Positions 33,085 through 45,781 are shown, counted from the stretch's first letter. The stretch is DNA of 64,000 nucleotides from Euptelea pleiosperma (GCA_035048495.1 CM068540.1:10028829-10092828); one strand, 5' to 3'. Program-made: numbers and translations. Notes: generated from the letters alone by a model not told the origin.

Positions 33085-34349
33085 GCTTATTTATTTGATT
33101 CAATTTGGAAGATTTCCAACTCTGGGTAATTCAAACGTAAATATTTCTGAATCCTAATTCGGGAATAGCTAAAGTTGAATTTCAAACTCTAATTGGAACT
33201 AATTCACAATACCGGCCCTAAATCATTGCGTGTTTCTTGAAACCCCAAAGGCGGTATACCTTCCAATTCCATACCATAGACCATTGTGGACTAACGTGAT
33301 TGCGGATTGTGTTTACCCAGTGAGTAGGGAGCGAAAGCTCAAAGAGGTGGAGTCAGGCCCAAGCCCATTTGGATACCCCTCCTTATCTCACGGAGGAGAC
33401 CCCGTGCGTAGCCAACGAGCAAGTACATTTCTACACCTCGCCTTGAGTGCGATCGTGATCATTGTGCAAACACTGTGCCGATTGTTTATTTGCTTTTGCA
33501 AAACTTATCGGAATTGCTTGGTTTGGTCGTAATAAAATACATAAAGAGCATACCTAGCTCTAACTTGAAACTGGTGGGATTTCATCACTCACCTCGTCAT
33601 TCCAGCTTTTGTGCAACCATAGCCAAAAATTAAAATCAATGAAAAAGTAGAGCCCACTTAGATCGGTGTTCGAGGAAAACTCCACATAAAGCGACCCCTT
33701 CAAAGATCAAGTCGATTAAGTCCATGAGTACGGGTCCCTGTTATCTAACACACCCATAGGTCCCTACTACTCAAGTATACCGAGCTCATAAGTGGCCTCC
33801 TTGATTGTCTGTCGGATTAGCTTATTGTCGGATTAGGAACACGAACCAACCTTAGCTCCTCTTTTGGGAAAACTCATCTTCACGCTTGACAAATCCTGTT
33901 AGTCTGGGGCGTATTTAAGTCAGCCGATGTGCCGCACATCTGTCTAGTCTTCGGATTATCTTGCAGTCAACTTGAGTTAGTACTAGTGGATTTGCTTTGA
34001 AAAGTGTATCCTGGTAAGAACCTACAGAGTAAAAAGTTAGTCCGGCGGGTAATTGAAGATAAACTAGTGGTCCGCCCATTGTCATAATCTACACTATCTC
34101 TACAGTAAACAAGATAATTCATAATACTATCCTGATTGTTTAGAAATAGGATTATCTGTTGCTCTATGTGCATCATCTAGGCTCGTTCGATTTCATAACC
34201 TCTTGCCGACTCTAGGGGATTGCTTTTTCAAGCATATGCCCATTTGGATTTGAACCAACACGATACTGATTCGATCTGAGAGTCAGTCTACCGCACCGCT
34301 CTCTTCCACCTAATCTATCTCCCTACTCTGAGAGAGTCACATCTCTCTG
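33085..34349 (+). other. Leader of D
   Basis: Diverged homologue of the other Athila leaders. Keeps the GAGC-GAAA-GCTC hairpin (33329-33340). The splice-donor-like string is degraded to GCAAGTAC (about 33420). The primer site and the two hairpins next to it are missing. No gene. Confidence 0.7.
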
Positions 34350-35160
34350 ATGGATGCTGAACGGCCTCTATTCGAGACCTACCACAATTTTTTTGAAGAT
34401 CTAGGAGATAACTCTGAGCATTGGTATACCAATCCTGAGTGTCGTCATGACACTCCAGTCTCACAGAGTTCCATGGGATATGAAGCACAGGGCGATCCAA
34501 TGCTAAAATCCCTACTTAAGGATTTGAGAAACTCAGTTTTCACCCTTGATGTTGCGGTCCAGAAGCCTGTTTATCACTCCAAATCTGTGGGATATTTCCC
34601 TCATGTCCAAGAAGAGGTCTATAATTTTAGTACATTTGAACCTCCGCTGTAGACCTCCTACAATAACACATATTATCCGGACAATGGAAGGGAACAACAG
34701 TCTTTTTCCCAACAGCAACTACAATAGGATATGTATCATTCCGGGTTTCACCAACCCTGTGGACAATATGATTGGCAGTACTCGCAGTCACAGTACCAGC
34801 CCAATCCACAAACTAAATATTTTGGTCAACAGTGGACCCCGCAGGATTTTCAGAGTCAACAGATAGTCCCCGAGTCACTTCAATCCTGTAACTTTCATAC
34901 TCAGTCGGACTACCTTCAAGAGTTGGCACCTCAGCTTCCTTTAGTTGAACAGCCACAGTCTGCTACTAAACCTAGTCTAGAAGAACTCCTCTCGCAATAC
35001 ATCATCCAACAACAGCACTCCATGGAGAGCTTGGAACACCGTCTAGGTGAGTTAGAATCTGAGAGAGAGGAAGTCAACTTCATTAGCCAACCTATGGCTT
35101 ATCTAGAGGGGAATACCATGGCCATAGTCTATAATGAGGAGTCACACAGGTGGACCCAGT
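34350..35160 (+). pseudogene. Reduced gag remnant of D
   Basis: Starts MDAERPLFETY, like the MAVERPLIETF of B, then jumps directly to a segment like YKFLGELGENSQHW; about 180 residues of gag core are absent. The zinc knuckle is also missing. The Gln-rich tail is present (GFHQPCGQYDWQYSQSQYQ, LEELLSQYIIQQQHSMESL). There are in-frame stops near 34650 and 34726 and a frame change before 35160, where B is inserted. It cannot form particles by itself. Confidence 0.75.
35156..35160. repeat. Target-site duplication of B (left copy)
   Basis: CCAGT, identical to 49967-49971 on the other side of B. Confidence 0.92.
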
Positions 35161-38067
35161 TGAAAGTAGGATTTTTCCACGTCGTTGGTTACGGAAACCC
35201 TAGAATCAACACATTTGTATATTATCCGAGATTTTCACTCAAATCCTGCAAAATTTCACAGGGTTGTACAGTGGCTCGTGTCGGATGTCGATCCGCACTC
35301 GGGATTAGTTCATGCAAATCAAGGACATAAAATGACGGGTTTTTCTCAAAAATTGCTAAAAAGAAGAGATTGAAGGGTGAGAATGATGATCACGGGATTA
35401 AAATATGATTGATTTTATAAATTTTAGAGGGAACCATTATCTGCTAAAATGATGAGAGAGAAAATAGGAAGAACATAATATAATAAGCAAAACTAAAGAA
35501 ATTAACCATCTTTATTAAAATGAAAAGTAACTTACAATAATCTTGAATCTGATTGGTGCATAAATAAATTTCAAAAATTAACTAGAAAGCATGAAATAGA
35601 AGGGAGATAGAGAGAGAAAGGTAGAGAAAGAGGAGGTCTATTCTAGAGAGAGAAAGTGGAAAGGCTTAGAGAGAGAATTGAGTGATTGAGTTTAGAGAGG
35701 AGAGTATTACCATAGGACTTATCGGAGTTTGGCATCGACGGAGGAGATCAGATTTGGACTTGTAGTAGGTCGGCCATGATGGAATTGAGACCGTGGAAGG
35801 AGCCATCAAGAGTGAGAACCCTTGGTGGTTGCTGGTGTGCGAGGCGTTGCACTTGGTGGTGGTGGTTCAGCCAAAGCAAGGTGGAGCGTGATGGAAGGGA
35901 GCAGCGGCTCAAAAGTGTTGCATGTGTAACATTTTGCTCAGGTGCAGGCAATGGAGGAGAGCGTGGAGGTGCAGTGGCAGGAAGAGCTCATTTCCGGCGT
36001 GGATTGTAGGACGTCCAACAACAACTTGCTCGAGATGGTGGTGCTTACCGGAGGATCAGCCTGCAAATGAGGTGTTGCATGTGTGGATTCGAGTTGCAGG
36101 CGTGCAACTCGGAAGCTTTAATGGAGAGGAGAAGATGGGGAGTATGGAGGAGATCAAGTGGGGTTGACGGCTTCCCCTTCTCCTTCAACGGACTGGAGTT
36201 GCAGGTTGCAACTCCAGCACGTTAGAGAGACGGGGTGTGGGGGCGATGGCTGGTGCAGGCGGTGCTGGCAGTGGCAGCAACAATGATGAAGGGGGGGGGC
36301 GAGCTGGGCTTGCACTCCAGCAGGTAGGAGTCCTCTCCTCCTCTCTTCTCTTCTCTTCTCTTTTTCCTTTCTTTTTCTCTTTCTTTTTTTTTTTTTTCTG
36401 GTTTTTTTGATGAGGAGCACGGTGAGATAATGGTAGAGAAGATGAAGATGCAGGGGGGATCGGTGGAGAAAAATGGCAAGAGGAGCAGCTTCGTGGTGGT
36501 TGCTAGCGAGAGGGGGAAGAGGTAGGTGATCAGCAATAGGTGGCCGGAGTTAATGGAGGTTGCCGGAGTTGCAACCTGCAACTCCGGTGATCTTGAAAAA
36601 AAATTTTTTTTTCTTTTTTTTTTGTTTTCTTTGAGGGGCTGGAGATGGGTTGCAATACTGGATGATGGAGAGATGAGGAAGGGAGGTCAAGAGGTGGGTG
36701 GATAGTGTTGGAACGGTTGGCGTTGCAGCAGTGTGTTGCTGGTTTCACCAATGAAAACGGAGATGTGCATGCAGGTTGAGGAGAAGGATGGCAACACTGA
36801 AGATCGTGCAAAGGGCAGCAACGTGAAGAAGTTACTGGGCAGTCTTGGAGATGGATCGATTGATGGTGAAAAGGGGCTGTAACGGCTTGGGGAAGAAGAG
36901 CATGGGGGGAGCGATGAAGAGAGAACGTCAAGAATGAATAGCGCCCTCTTTCTCCTCTTTCTTTTCTCTTTATATTAAGGATGAGACCATCCTCATTAGG
37001 GTTTGGTCCCTACTTTTCCCTTCTTGGTCCAACTTGCCCTCTCCCCCATAAGGTGAGATGCACCTTATCAAAACTTCCAAGGGAAGATAGTCCTATACTT
37101 TTCCTTTCTTGGTCCAACTTAACTCTCCCCAATAAGGCGAGATTCACCTTATCAAAACTTCCAAGGGAGGACAGTCACTATTTGGTGGACAATGCTACAG
37201 CCCTCTTCTCAATTAGGCAAGATATTATCCCATGTGATGGTCCATAGCATGCTACATGCTGCCACCTCACATGTCATCACTTCTTGTTAGCCAAACTACT
37301 CTCTTTCCTACTTCTCTGGAATGGAACACGCTTGCTACATCTTTGCCACACATGTGGTGGTTTATTGCAAATGCAACCACCATTTTGGGAATTGTTTAGA
37401 CCAATTTTCTAACAATAATCATTGGTCCATGCATCTAGCTCCGTCTTGTCCCTGATTCGACACTATCTAGCTGTTCAACTCAATCAGACAGTCAGAACCA
37501 TCTGACCTGTCTTATCATGTTCACAGGCCAACTTTCCATGTATTTTTAAAACCGTGAGCCCTCATCTTGAATCAATCTCTTTGATCATCTTTGTTTGAAC
37601 CATGTTTGTCTCTTCATGATCTAGCTAGCCATTGACTTGGTCACCCTATGGCCCGTGGTCTCCTGACTCGACCAATGCTTCCCAGGTCTTGGGAAATTTC
37701 TTGATTGGATCCTTGGAACTCACGTGCAACACCATCTTCATTATTTGCATGGAACTCCCTACAGTCATCTTTATCTTGTTTCACGGACCAGTCAGCTCGT
37801 TGGTTCGCAATTTTCAAGAATCATCCGATTTGGTTTCCTGCAATAGTGAAAAACGCGTAATGAGTCTCAATCATAACGTCTCATACCTAGACTTTCGAAA
37901 ATGTGTTTAATGCATGCAAATATACCATTTCGTCCAGAAAAGTGTGTTCTACGCAACAAAAGGGACTCTTACGTAGAAAAGTAGATAAATAGAGTATTTT
38001 AACGTAGGAGACTGCAATAATGCTAAAAGGATAATTGCTTAAAATAAGCACTTTTGAGCGAATATCA
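35161..38067 (-). repeat. 3' LTR of B (2907 bp)
   Basis: On the plus strand TGAAAGTAGG to GCGAATATCA. Contains 443 bp (about 36202-36650) absent from the other LTR; the segment is bounded by the repeat GGTTGCAA. TATA-like AATATAAAG on the minus strand (reverse complement of 36968-36976). GTTGCAGG palindromes at 36093-36113, 36186-36210 and 36555-36580. Confidence 0.93.
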
Positions 38068-38080
38068 CAACCCCCAACCA
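38068..38080 (-). other. Polypurine tract of B
   Basis: TGGTTGGGGGTTG on the minus strand, directly before the 3' LTR start TGATATTC. The same tract precedes D's 3' LTR at 59668-59678. Confidence 0.8.
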
Positions 38081-39707
38081 GCATATTGCCAATCCTTGGC
38101 AATTAGTGCGAAATAAATGAGCTTAAAAGGGCTCTGCACATGCTGCACACTTTTTCATATTAGCTCAGGGAAAACATCGTTCGTCAAATAATTGAATGGA
38201 TGCAAAAATAGTTACATGCTAGCGAAGAGTTGGAGAGTTTTGGCAAGACTACAGACTGATAATCATGACCCAGAATAGTCAGACTCTGCGTGTGTGTGTG
38301 CTCAACATTCTCATCATCCGACAGTAAAGATTTTCAGATCACCTCTAAGTTTTTATGCCTAGACCTCAAATCTCACATGTTTAGCACTCAGAATAGAATC
38401 ACACAAGAAGGGTTTTCTTTTTTTCTCTCAATTTATATGTGAGGAGATGTATTTAATATAAAGAGGCAAAAGATCTCACATATGTTTTATTTGAAGGAAG
38501 GACATCTTTAACAGAAGAAGATCTCATGATTGGAATACCACTTCACTCGGGAACGTCAGATCAAACTCTATAGCTTCTCTTTCTCCAATCTCCACATTTT
38601 ATGATCGTACTATCCTAGAATCAAGTAGGACTTTCCTGGGTTGTAATGAGGCTTAGGTCAGGTGTAGAGAGATAAAGGAATACAGGATTTCAAAGATCTC
38701 GAGAGGATATTGCCATTTTCTTGAATTTTTCCTGCGACGTAACACCATTAGCTGGTTCTTTTTCCTTTTTTTTTGTATTTTTCTCTTTTTCTTGATATTT
38801 CTGAGACTGCTCAATTTCTTTTCAGCTCTTCTTCATACTTTCTTTCTATATTTTGTTTTTGGCTTGAACCACTTTCTTTTCCTTTTCATTCTTCTTCTTT
38901 ACTTTTCTTTTTCACGGTACACCCACATCAGTTATTCTCTTTTTTTTTTTTTTTTGTTTTTTTTCATCTCAAAATAAGGGTAGCCAGTCATGTTTCGTAG
39001 CTGGACTAGATTTTAGGTTGATGGGTTTGCAAAGAAAAGGCTTTTATAGAAAGGTTCAAAGGGTTTCTAGTGAAGTATAATTCAGGTGAGTAAAAAGGCT
39101 GAATGGTTCAGAAAAAATGGCCTAAATCATTTTCTAGGGTTTGTACTATCATGTATACTGTCTTGACTGGATATAGAGAAGGTTCTGTCGTAGTAATCCA
39201 ATGTTGATGTCGTTCCGAGTTTTATGATCGAAACAAAAGATAATGAGATCTCTCAACGATTATTGCGGGCATGAAGAATAGTGAGTCATCTTGTGACTCA
39301 GGATTATTGTATAACTCTCTGAAATGATTAAAGGCTCGAAAGCTCACTGGGTTAGGTCTCCACAATTATTCTCACAGGATCTCTAGAGTTTCAAAACTTA
39401 GGATGACTCTGATGTTGATAGTGTACAATTGTGCCAAATCTAAGTTTTTCTGAGTTTTCAAACCTGCTGTAGTCACGCCTGACTTGACTCGACGCTAACT
39501 TTAAACAAAAATTGACATCCTCAATACTGACTTAACGAAGGTTTTTGGCTACTCAAAGTCAGGGTATTTGACACATTTTTGAAATTCTAGAAAACTTTTG
39601 GAGAACATCGGAAATCACCCCAAAAATGAGTTTTTTTTTTTTTTTTTTTTTTTTTTATCAAAATGAAGACATGAGTTTTGGTAAATACCCACCCCCAACC
39701 AAAATAT

Positions 39708-39725
39708 AGCACCGTCCTCGGTGCT
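39708..39725 (-). other. Hairpin AGCACCG/CGGTGCT in the 3' region of B
   Basis: Perfect 7-bp stem with a 4-base loop, followed on the minus strand by TATATTTTGGTTGGGGGTGG, a polypurine-like tract. Also present in H (10430-10447, perfect) and D (58077-58094, one mismatch). Confidence 0.6.
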
Positions 39726-39962
39726 CATGACCGGGACATAAAATGATAAAAATTCAGTGATGATGATGCAAAATGTCAGGAAGGATGTTACCAAGTCGGC
39801 AGAAACTCGACAGTGTTGGTTACCTGATGATCGGGAGAATGAATGTACCTGCATTTTCAGAGATATAATAGTAATAACAAATGCATGAGACTCATGTACT
39901 CTAGGAATACCGGAATTGCCTTTCCGAAAGCGCTAAGTTTTACGTCTTCAGCCAGACATGAC

Positions 39963-39981
39963 GGGGGTGACAGGCACCCCC
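39963..39981 (-). other. Hairpin GGGGGTG/CACCCCC just after the pol stop
   Basis: Perfect 7-bp stem and 5-base loop, 34 bases past the stop codon. H has the same stem (10188-10206). D has GGGGGTA/TACCCCC (57820-57840), a paired change. Confidence 0.6.
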
Positions 39982-40015
39982 AACCAAGTTGGAGCACAAA
40001 AGACTGAGTGGATCA

Positions 40016-43000
40016 TCAGTCGACATAGACAGGATCGATGAGATCGATCTCAAAAGTCTTAATGAACAATACGTCAAGTTCATGGAACTGTTTTAGACGC
40101 TGCCCATTGACCTGAAAGGAGGAGTGATCCTTGGGATCCTCAATAGTGATTGCCCCAAAGGGTGTGACTGCTGTGACCGTATAAGGGCCGGTCCACCTAG
40201 ATTTCAATTTCCCAGGGAAGAGATGAAGACGGGAATTATAAAGAAGGACCTTCTGTCCTGGATGGAACTCTTTCCTGAGGATGCTCTTGTCATGTATCCA
40301 CTTCATTTTGGCTTTGTAATTCTTGGACAAGTTGTAGGCATCATTTCTGAGTTCTTCTAACTCATTCATTTGAAGTTTCCACTCCTCCCCTGCGGAGTCT
40401 AGGTCGAAGTTGAGCTTCTTAATGGCCCACAGGGCACGATGTTCAATTTCTACCGGAAGATGACAGGGTTTCCCAAAGACCAGACGATAGGGAGACATAT
40501 TGAGTGGGGTCTTGTAGGCGGTTCTGTATGCCCATAAAGCATCAGTGAGACGAGTAGACCAGTCTTTACGTGTGGTATTGACTGTCTTCTCCAAGATCTG
40601 CTTGATCTGACGATTAGAAACCTCCACTTGACCACTAGTTTGCGGATGATAAGCTAGGGCAACCTTGTGGGTTACCCCATACTTTTTCATTAATTTCTCG
40701 AATATCCTATTGCAGAAATGGGTGCCCCCATCACTAATGATGGCCTTAGGGGCACCGAATCGGGCGAAGATGAACTCCTTTAGGAATTTGACCACAACTT
40801 TGTGGTCATTGGTCTTGGTGGGAATGGCTTCTATCCATTTGGATACATAGTCTACCGCAAGGAGAATGTACTCAAAACCATAGGAAACGGGAAAGGGGCC
40901 CATGAAGTCGATGCCCCAGATGTCAAATATTTCATCGACCTGGATGGGAGTGAGGGGCATCATGTTCCTCTGGGAGATGCGGCCTAGATGCTGGCAATTA
41001 GGACAGGTTTTGCTGTAGATGTGGGCATCTTTAAATAATGTGGGCCAGTAGAATCCGCATTGCAGCACTTTTTCTGCAGTCTTCTTAGTGCTGAAATGAC
41101 CACCACAAGGTTGGTCATGACATGAAGACAAGATATTGAGTTGGTCCGATTCAGGGACACAGAGACGAATGATCTGGTCAGGACAGTATTTATACAAATA
41201 AGGGTCATCCCAAGAGTAGTACTTAACTCTTGCTAGGAATTGGCTTTTGTCCTGTTTTGACCAGTGTGAAGGCATTTCTTCGGTGACAAGGTAGTTGACA
41301 ATGTCAGCATACCAAGGATTAACAGAGATGGCGAACAGTTGTTCGTCTGGAAAGGTTTTAGGGATGGGCTGGGTGTCGAAGGATGACTCTAAAGTCAGTC
41401 TAGACAAGTGATCAGCCACTACATTCTCAGTTCCTTTCTTATCCTTAATCTCGAGGTCGAATTCCTGCAGTAAGAGAATCCATCGAATTAATCGAGGTTT
41501 GGTTTCCTTTTTCGACATGAGATAACGAAGGGCTGCATGATCAGTGTACACAACCACCTTAGTGGCTAAGAGGTACTGACGGAATTTATCAAGGGCGAAG
41601 ACTACCGCCAGGAGTTCTTTCTCAGTGGTAGAGTAATTCATTTGGGCAGAGTTAAGAGTTTTGCTCGCGTAGTAGATCACGTGTGATCTTTTGTCAACTC
41701 TCTGCCCTAGAACAGCGCCTAACGCGTAGTCAGTAGCATCGCACATTACCTCGAAAGGTAGAGTCCAATCCGGGGGACGGATAATGGGTGCAGTAGTGAG
41801 CTCAGATTTGAGACGCTCAAATGCCTTGACACAGTCAGCATTAAAGTCGAAAGGACTATCTTTAGCTAGAAGATGGGACAGAGGTCGAGCGATTTGAGAG
41901 AAGTCCTTGATGAATCGCCTATAGAATCCTCCGTGTCCCAAAAAGGATCGGATGTCACGCACGGACTTAGGAATGGGCAAGGTCGAGATGATATCGATTT
42001 TAGCTTTGTCGACCTCAATGCCCTGATGGGAAATGACATGTCCCAGAACAATGCCCTTCTTCACCATGAAGTGGCATTTCTCCCAATTGAGGACAAGTCG
42101 CTTGTCCTGACAGCGTTGAAGTACCAGCCCTAGATGGGTCAGACAGTCATCAAAGGATGACCCAAAAACTGAGAAGTCGTCCATAAAGACTTCGAGGAAT
42201 TTTTCCACCATGTCAGAGAATATGCTCATCATACACCTTTGAAAGGTCGCGGGTGCATTGCAGAGGCCAAAGGGCATGCGCTTGTAGGCAAAAGTGCCAA
42301 AGGGACAGGTGAAAGTTGTCTTCTCGTGGTCCTCAGGGGCGATGGGTATTTGATTATACCCTGAGTAACCATCAAGGAAGCAGTAATAGGAATGACCTGC
42401 TAGTCTCTCCAACATCTGGTCGATGAAGGGTAAAGGAAAATGGTCCTTCCTAGTGTTGGTGTTGAGTCGTCGGTAATCGATGCAGACTCTCCACCCTTTC
42501 TTCAGGCGCTGGGTGACCATTTCCTTGTTCTCATTTTCCACAACTGTGAATCCTGCCTTTTTAGGGACGACATGAATAGGACTCACCCATTTGCTATCGG
42601 AGATGGGGTAAATGATACCCGCATCTAACAGTTTAAGGACCTCGTCCCGGACTACATCCTTCAAGACGGGGTTCAACCTCCTCTGGTGTTCTCGAGAGGT
42701 TTTGGATTCATCCTCGAGATAGATGTGATGTTGGCACACCGAGGGGTCTATGCCACGAATATCATCTATAGTCCAACCTATCGCAGATTTGTGCTCGTTG
42801 AGCAGCTCAAGAAGTTTCTTACGTTCACTCGCAGACAGAGCGGAAGCAATAATGACAGGGTAGGTTTCCTTAGGACCAAGATAGGCATAGGAAAGATCTG
42901 TGGGAAGAGGCTTAAGCTCCAATATTGGAGCAGATGGAGTAGAAATAGGTGTCACAGAAGACACGGATTGAAGAGGTTTGACTTCCGTAGGTAAAGGAAG

Positions 43001-44935
43001 GATGGGTTCTCTGGCCATGGTTATCAGAGGCTCGAACTCGATGAGTGGAGCGGGGATCTCTATCAGTGGAGCAGTCTCCAAAAGATCATTGAGATCAGAA
43101 ATAGCTGACTCTGTTGCAAAGTCAGCTCCAAAGTGTTCTAGACACTGCTTAAGAATATCTTCGGTGGAGTCCAGGATTAGACTCTCAATGGCACACATTT
43201 CATCAGTCACTTCGCGATCAGCATCTTGTTGCATTAAACGAAAGATATTGACCTCAGCTTTGAGGTTTCCGAAAGCAATGGACATGTTTCCGTCCCGGCA
43301 ACCGATGTGTGCATTCGCAGTGGCAAGGAATGGATGGCCTAAGATGACCGGAATGCGGTTATCCTGACACGGCTCGGTGTCTAGAATGATAAAGTCCACA
43401 GGATAATAAAAGTCAGCGACTTTTACTAGGACATCTTCAATGATTCCTCTTGGAATCTTGATGGACTGATCAGCCAATTTCAGGGTGACATTGGTAGGCT
43501 TCATATCTTTCAGTCCTAACTGCTGATATACCGAGAACGGTATGAGGTTAACGCTAGCCCCTAAATCTAGCAAGGCAGTGCAGCTAAAGTTGTCTCCAAT
43601 TTCACATTGGACAGTTGGGCTACCTGGATCCTTGTGTTTGATCACACTATTACGTTGAATGAACGCTGTAGCTTTTTCGGCCAAGAAGGCAGCTTTGGGT
43701 ACATGCGTACGCCGCTTAACTGTGCACAAGTCCTTGAGGAATTTGGCATAGGAAGGGATTTGCTTGATAGCAGAAAGGAATGGGATATTGATCTGGACGT
43801 CTTTAAAGACATCTAAGATCTCAGAGAATTGTTTATCCCGCTTATCTTGGACAAGTCTGTCTGGGAAGGGAGGCTTTACTCGACAAATGGATTTGTCTTT
43901 AGCCTTAGATTTCTGCACAGGGATATCTGATGTTGGTGCAGAGGTAGAAGAAGCAGAGGTAGGATTTGGACTAGTTTCCACGGTGCGAGTGATGGGTGCT
44001 GGAGATGGCACCGGTGGTGGTTGGACTCCCATGTCCACAGTTTTTCCAGATCGTAGGGTGGTTACAGCTTGCACCTCTCCTTGACAATTCTCATTCTGGC
44101 TTTGAGATTGGGAACCGATCTCATATACTGCTCCTTTGGCATTTCCTTTTGGGTTAGCAATGGGTTGGCTAGGAAAAATGCCTTTAGCTTTCTCAGCTTC
44201 CAAGTTGCCTAAGCGTTGCTCTAGACGAAGCATGGATTGTTGTTGCTGTTGCTCTAGGCGTTGCATAGATTGTTGTTGCTGAGTAATGAGTTGAGCTAGA
44301 AGGTCTTCAATACCGGATTTGGGGACCGACTGTTGGGGGGCAGCTAATGGGAGCTGAGGCACCAATTCGCGACTCGAGCTCATCGGGGCATTATAGTTAT
44401 ATGCTGGTGGATTAGTTGGGACAATCTGTTGGTTCTGAAAGTTCTGGGGAACTCTTTGCTGATTCTGAAATGTGCTCTGTTGTCTAGAGTATTGACCCTG
44501 TTGGAACTGCTGGTTCTGAGTAGATGGGTACTGATTCTGCTGATGTTGTCCCTGATTGAATTGCCTATTGGGTTGATTGAACCCAGGAGGATACATGCCC
44601 TGAGGTTGACGCGGAGGTTGAGCTTGTGGTTGAGTAGACTGAGGCCTCCAAGAGAAGTTAGGGTGGTTTCTCGTGTCCGGATGATAAGATTGACTATACG
44701 AGTTTTGAGTGGGTGGTTTGTATGTGCTGAAAGCACAAACTTCTTCCTGAAGAGGATTAGACCATCCTTCATTCAAAGGACAATGCTCAGTAGTATGGGA
44801 GGGTTGGAGACAGAGGGTACAGGGTTCCATAGGGCTCTCGTGTCCCACATGCATGACTGGGGTAGATTGTTGAGTGGGCTTTTGTACAGACACAGCCAGT
44901 GCCGAGACTGACTTGCTCAACTCTTGAATGACAGA
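40016..44935 (-). CDS. Athila pol polyprotein of B: gag tail, protease, RT, RNase H, integrase
   Basis: An open frame of about 1,639 codons, in the same frame as gag and separated from it by one TGA; its first ATG lies 27 codons in, so it is not an independent gene. Numbering from base 44920: zinc knuckle C34-x2-C37-x4-H42-x4-C47; Gln/Pro-rich linker 70-280; aspartic protease with DLGAS at 452; reverse transcriptase about 750-945 with LDGYSG (D850) and the FMDD catalytic pair D914/D915; RNase H about 1055-1175 (D1061, E1100, D1127, D1170); integrase with H1268, H1275, C1306, C1309 and the DDE triad D1338, D1397, E1433 (D-x35-E); a GPY-like module ([11 protein letters not shown]) at 1572-1582. 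No motif is missing. It would copy and integrate the element, and probably supplies D-type elements in trans. Confidence 0.95.
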   Translation of the reverse strand, partial: SVIQELSKSVSALAVSVQKPTQQSTPVMHVGHESPMEPCTLCLQPSHTTEHCPLNEGWSNPLQEEVCAFSTYKPPTQNSYSQSYHPDTRNHPNFSWRPQSTQPQAQPPRQPQGMYPPGFNQPNRQFNQGQHQQNQYPSTQNQQFQQGQYSRQQSTFQNQQRVPQNFQNQQIVPTNPPAYNYNAPMSSSRELVPQLPLAAPQQSVPKSGIEDLLAQLITQQQQSMQRLEQQQQQSMLRLEQRLGNLEAEKAKGIFPSQPIANPKGNAKGAVYEIGSQSQSQNENCQGEVQAVTTLRSGKTVDMGVQPPPVPSPAPITRTVETSPNPTSASSTSAPTSDIPVQKSKAKDKSICRVKPPFPDRLVQDKRDKQFSEILDVFKDVQINIPFLSAIKQIPSYAKFLKDLCTVKRRTHVPKAAFLAEKATAFIQRNSVIKHKDPGSPTVQCEIGDNFSCTALLDLGASVNLIPFSVYQQLGLKDMKPTNVTLKLADQSIKIPRGIIEDVLVKVADFYYPVDFIILDTEPCQDNRIPVILGHPFLATANAHIGCRDGNMSIAFGNLKAEVNIFRLMQQDADREVTDEMCAIESLILDSTEDILKQCLEHFGADFATESAISDLNDLLETAPLIEIPAPLIEFEPLITMAREPILPLPTEVKPLQSVSSVTPISTPSAPILELKPLPTDLSYAYLGPKETYPVIIASALSASERKKLLELLNEHKSAIGWTIDDIRGIDPSVCQHHIYLEDESKTSREHQRRLNPVLKDVVRDEVLKLLDAGIIYPISDSKWVSPIHVVPKKAGFTVVENENKEMVTQRLKKGWRVCIDYRRLNTNTRKDHFPLPFIDQMLERLAGHSYYCFLDGYSGYNQIPIAPEDHEKTTFTCPFGTFAYKRMPFGLCNAPATFQRCMMSIFSDMVEKFLEVFMDDFSVFGSSFDDCLTHLGLVLQRCQDKRLVLNWEKCHFMVKKGIVLGHVISHQGIEVDKAKIDIISTLPIPKSVRDIRSFLGHGGFYRRFIKDFSQIARPLSHLLAKDSPFDFNADCVKAFERLKSELTTAPIIRPPDWTLPFEVMCDATDYALGAVLGQRVDKRSHVIYYASKTLNSAQMNYSTTEKELLAVVFALDKFRQYLLATKVVVYTDHAALRYLMSKKETKPRLIRWILLLQEFDLEIKDKKGTENVVADHLSRLTLESSFDTQPIPKTFPDEQLFAISVNPWYADIVNYLVTEEMPSHWSKQDKSQFLARVKYYSWDDPYLYKYCPDQIIRLCVPESDQLNILSSCHDQPCGGHFSTKKTAEKVLQCGFYWPTLFKDAHIYSKTCPNCQHLGRISQRNMMPLTPIQVDEIFDIWGIDFMGPFPVSYGFEYILLAVDYVSKWIEAIPTKTNDHKVVVKFLKEFIFARFGAPKAIISDGGTHFCNRIFEKLMKKYGVTHKVALAYHPQTSGQVEVSNRQIKQILEKTVNTTRKDWSTRLTDALWAYRTAYKTPLNMSPYRLVFGKPCHLPVEIEHRALWAIKKLNFDLDSAGEEWKLQMNELEELRNDAYNLSKNYKAKMKWIHDKSILRKEFHPGQKVLLYNSRLHLFPGKLKSRWTGPYTVTAVTPFGAITIEDPKDHSSFQVNGQRLKQFHELDVLFIKTFEIDLIDPVYVD

Positions 44936-44938
44936 TCA
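44936..44938 (-). other. Single TGA separating gag and pol in B
   Basis: On the minus strand the codon is TGA; copies A (3105-3107) and J have CGA (Arg) at this place. A C-to-T change at a CpG explains it. The frame is open on both sides. Confidence 0.9.
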
Positions 44939-45781
44939 AAGCTCAGTATCAGCTGTAGCATCATGTCCCTTGGTTGTCCTTTGGACCGAAGTGGTTCGAC
45001 TGAACTCTGAGTCAGTCGTCCAATGTTGAGAGTTTTCTCCTAACTCTCCCAAGAATTTATATGCATCGGTCGGAGTTTGGTGCAGGAATTTTCCTTGGCA
45101 CATTGACTCTACCATGGTCCGGGACTCATCAGTAAGTCCCTTATAGAAGATGTGGACAAGATTTCCCTTGTCGATGCTATGGTGGGGACACTTAGTCAGG
45201 TAGTCTTGGAATCTATCCCACGCTTCAAAAAATTTCTCATCGGACTTCTGTCGAAAGTCTTGGATGAGTTGCTTCATTTGGTTGGTCCGAGTCATGGGGT
45301 AGAATTTAGACATGAATTTGCCCACCAACTCTTTCCAACTGCTGATTGAATCAGCGGGTAAGGAGTAGAGCCAATCTGAGGCTCGGTCTTTGAGCGAGAA
45401 TGGGAAAACTCGCAGACGCACATTGTCATCATCGAGGTTCTGATTCTTGAAAAGTAGGATGACATGTTGGAATTCTCGAATATGGGAATATGGGTCTTCT
45501 CTTGGGAGACCACGAAAGGTAGGCAGCATTTGGATCGTCTGCGGCCTGATCTCAAATTGTACCGCCGTAGTAGGTGGGAGAACAATGCAAGTGGGCGGAT
45601 TGGCAGAGATAGGAGCGAACGTCTCGATAAGAGGTCGTTCGACTGCCATGACTACAAAGGTAGTAGTACTGGGGGAGGCGGGTGGGGAAAGAGATGGGGA
45701 AGAATTCAGTGGAGGATCCACTGTAGGGACGTGATTCTCAGATCGAACCAAGCGTTTGTTCGGACGATTCCAAACGGGCAT
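44936..45781 (-). CDS. Athila gag of B (capsid part)
   Basis: A 281-codon frame from the first ATG (45779-45781, MPVWNRPNKR) to the TGA. The frame extends five codons further through a TTG, but the ATG is conserved in J and is the likelier start. A second in-frame ATG (MAVERPLIETF) comes 44 codons later. It has a Pro/Ser-rich N-terminus, then the retrotransposon gag domain at about 90-250 (LPTFRGLPREDPYSH, DWLYSLPADSISSWKEL, FEAWDRFQDYLTKCPHH). The zinc knuckle lies beyond the stop, so the protein as it stands has capsid but no nucleocapsid. Gag forms the cytoplasmic particle in which reverse transcription occurs. Confidence 0.92.
   Translation of the reverse strand: MPVWNRPNKRLVRSENHVPTVDPPLNSSPSLSPPASPSTTTFVVMAVERPLIETFAPISANPPTCIVLPPTTAVQFEIRPQTIQMLPTFRGLPREDPYSHIREFQHVILLFKNQNLDDDNVRLRVFPFSLKDRASDWLYSLPADSISSWKELVGKFMSKFYPMTRTNQMKQLIQDFRQKSDEKFFEAWDRFQDYLTKCPHHSIDKGNLVHIFYKGLTDESRTMVESMCQGKFLHQTPTDAYKFLGELGENSQHWTTDSEFSRTTSVQRTTKGHDATADTEL

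Larger units (their letters stand above)
38081..40015 (-). other. Long 3' untranslated region of B (no env-like gene)
   Basis: About 1.9 kb with no supported frame. It contains the two hairpins listed separately, T-rich runs (38940-38956, 39629-39656 on the plus strand), and similarity along most of its length to D at 57786-59667. Athila elements often carry an env-like frame here; none is visible. Confidence 0.75.

Noticed and set aside
33230..33532. 100-codon plus-strand frame in D's leader
   Set aside because: The frame is not kept in the other leaders; the nucleotide conservation there is better explained by RNA structure.
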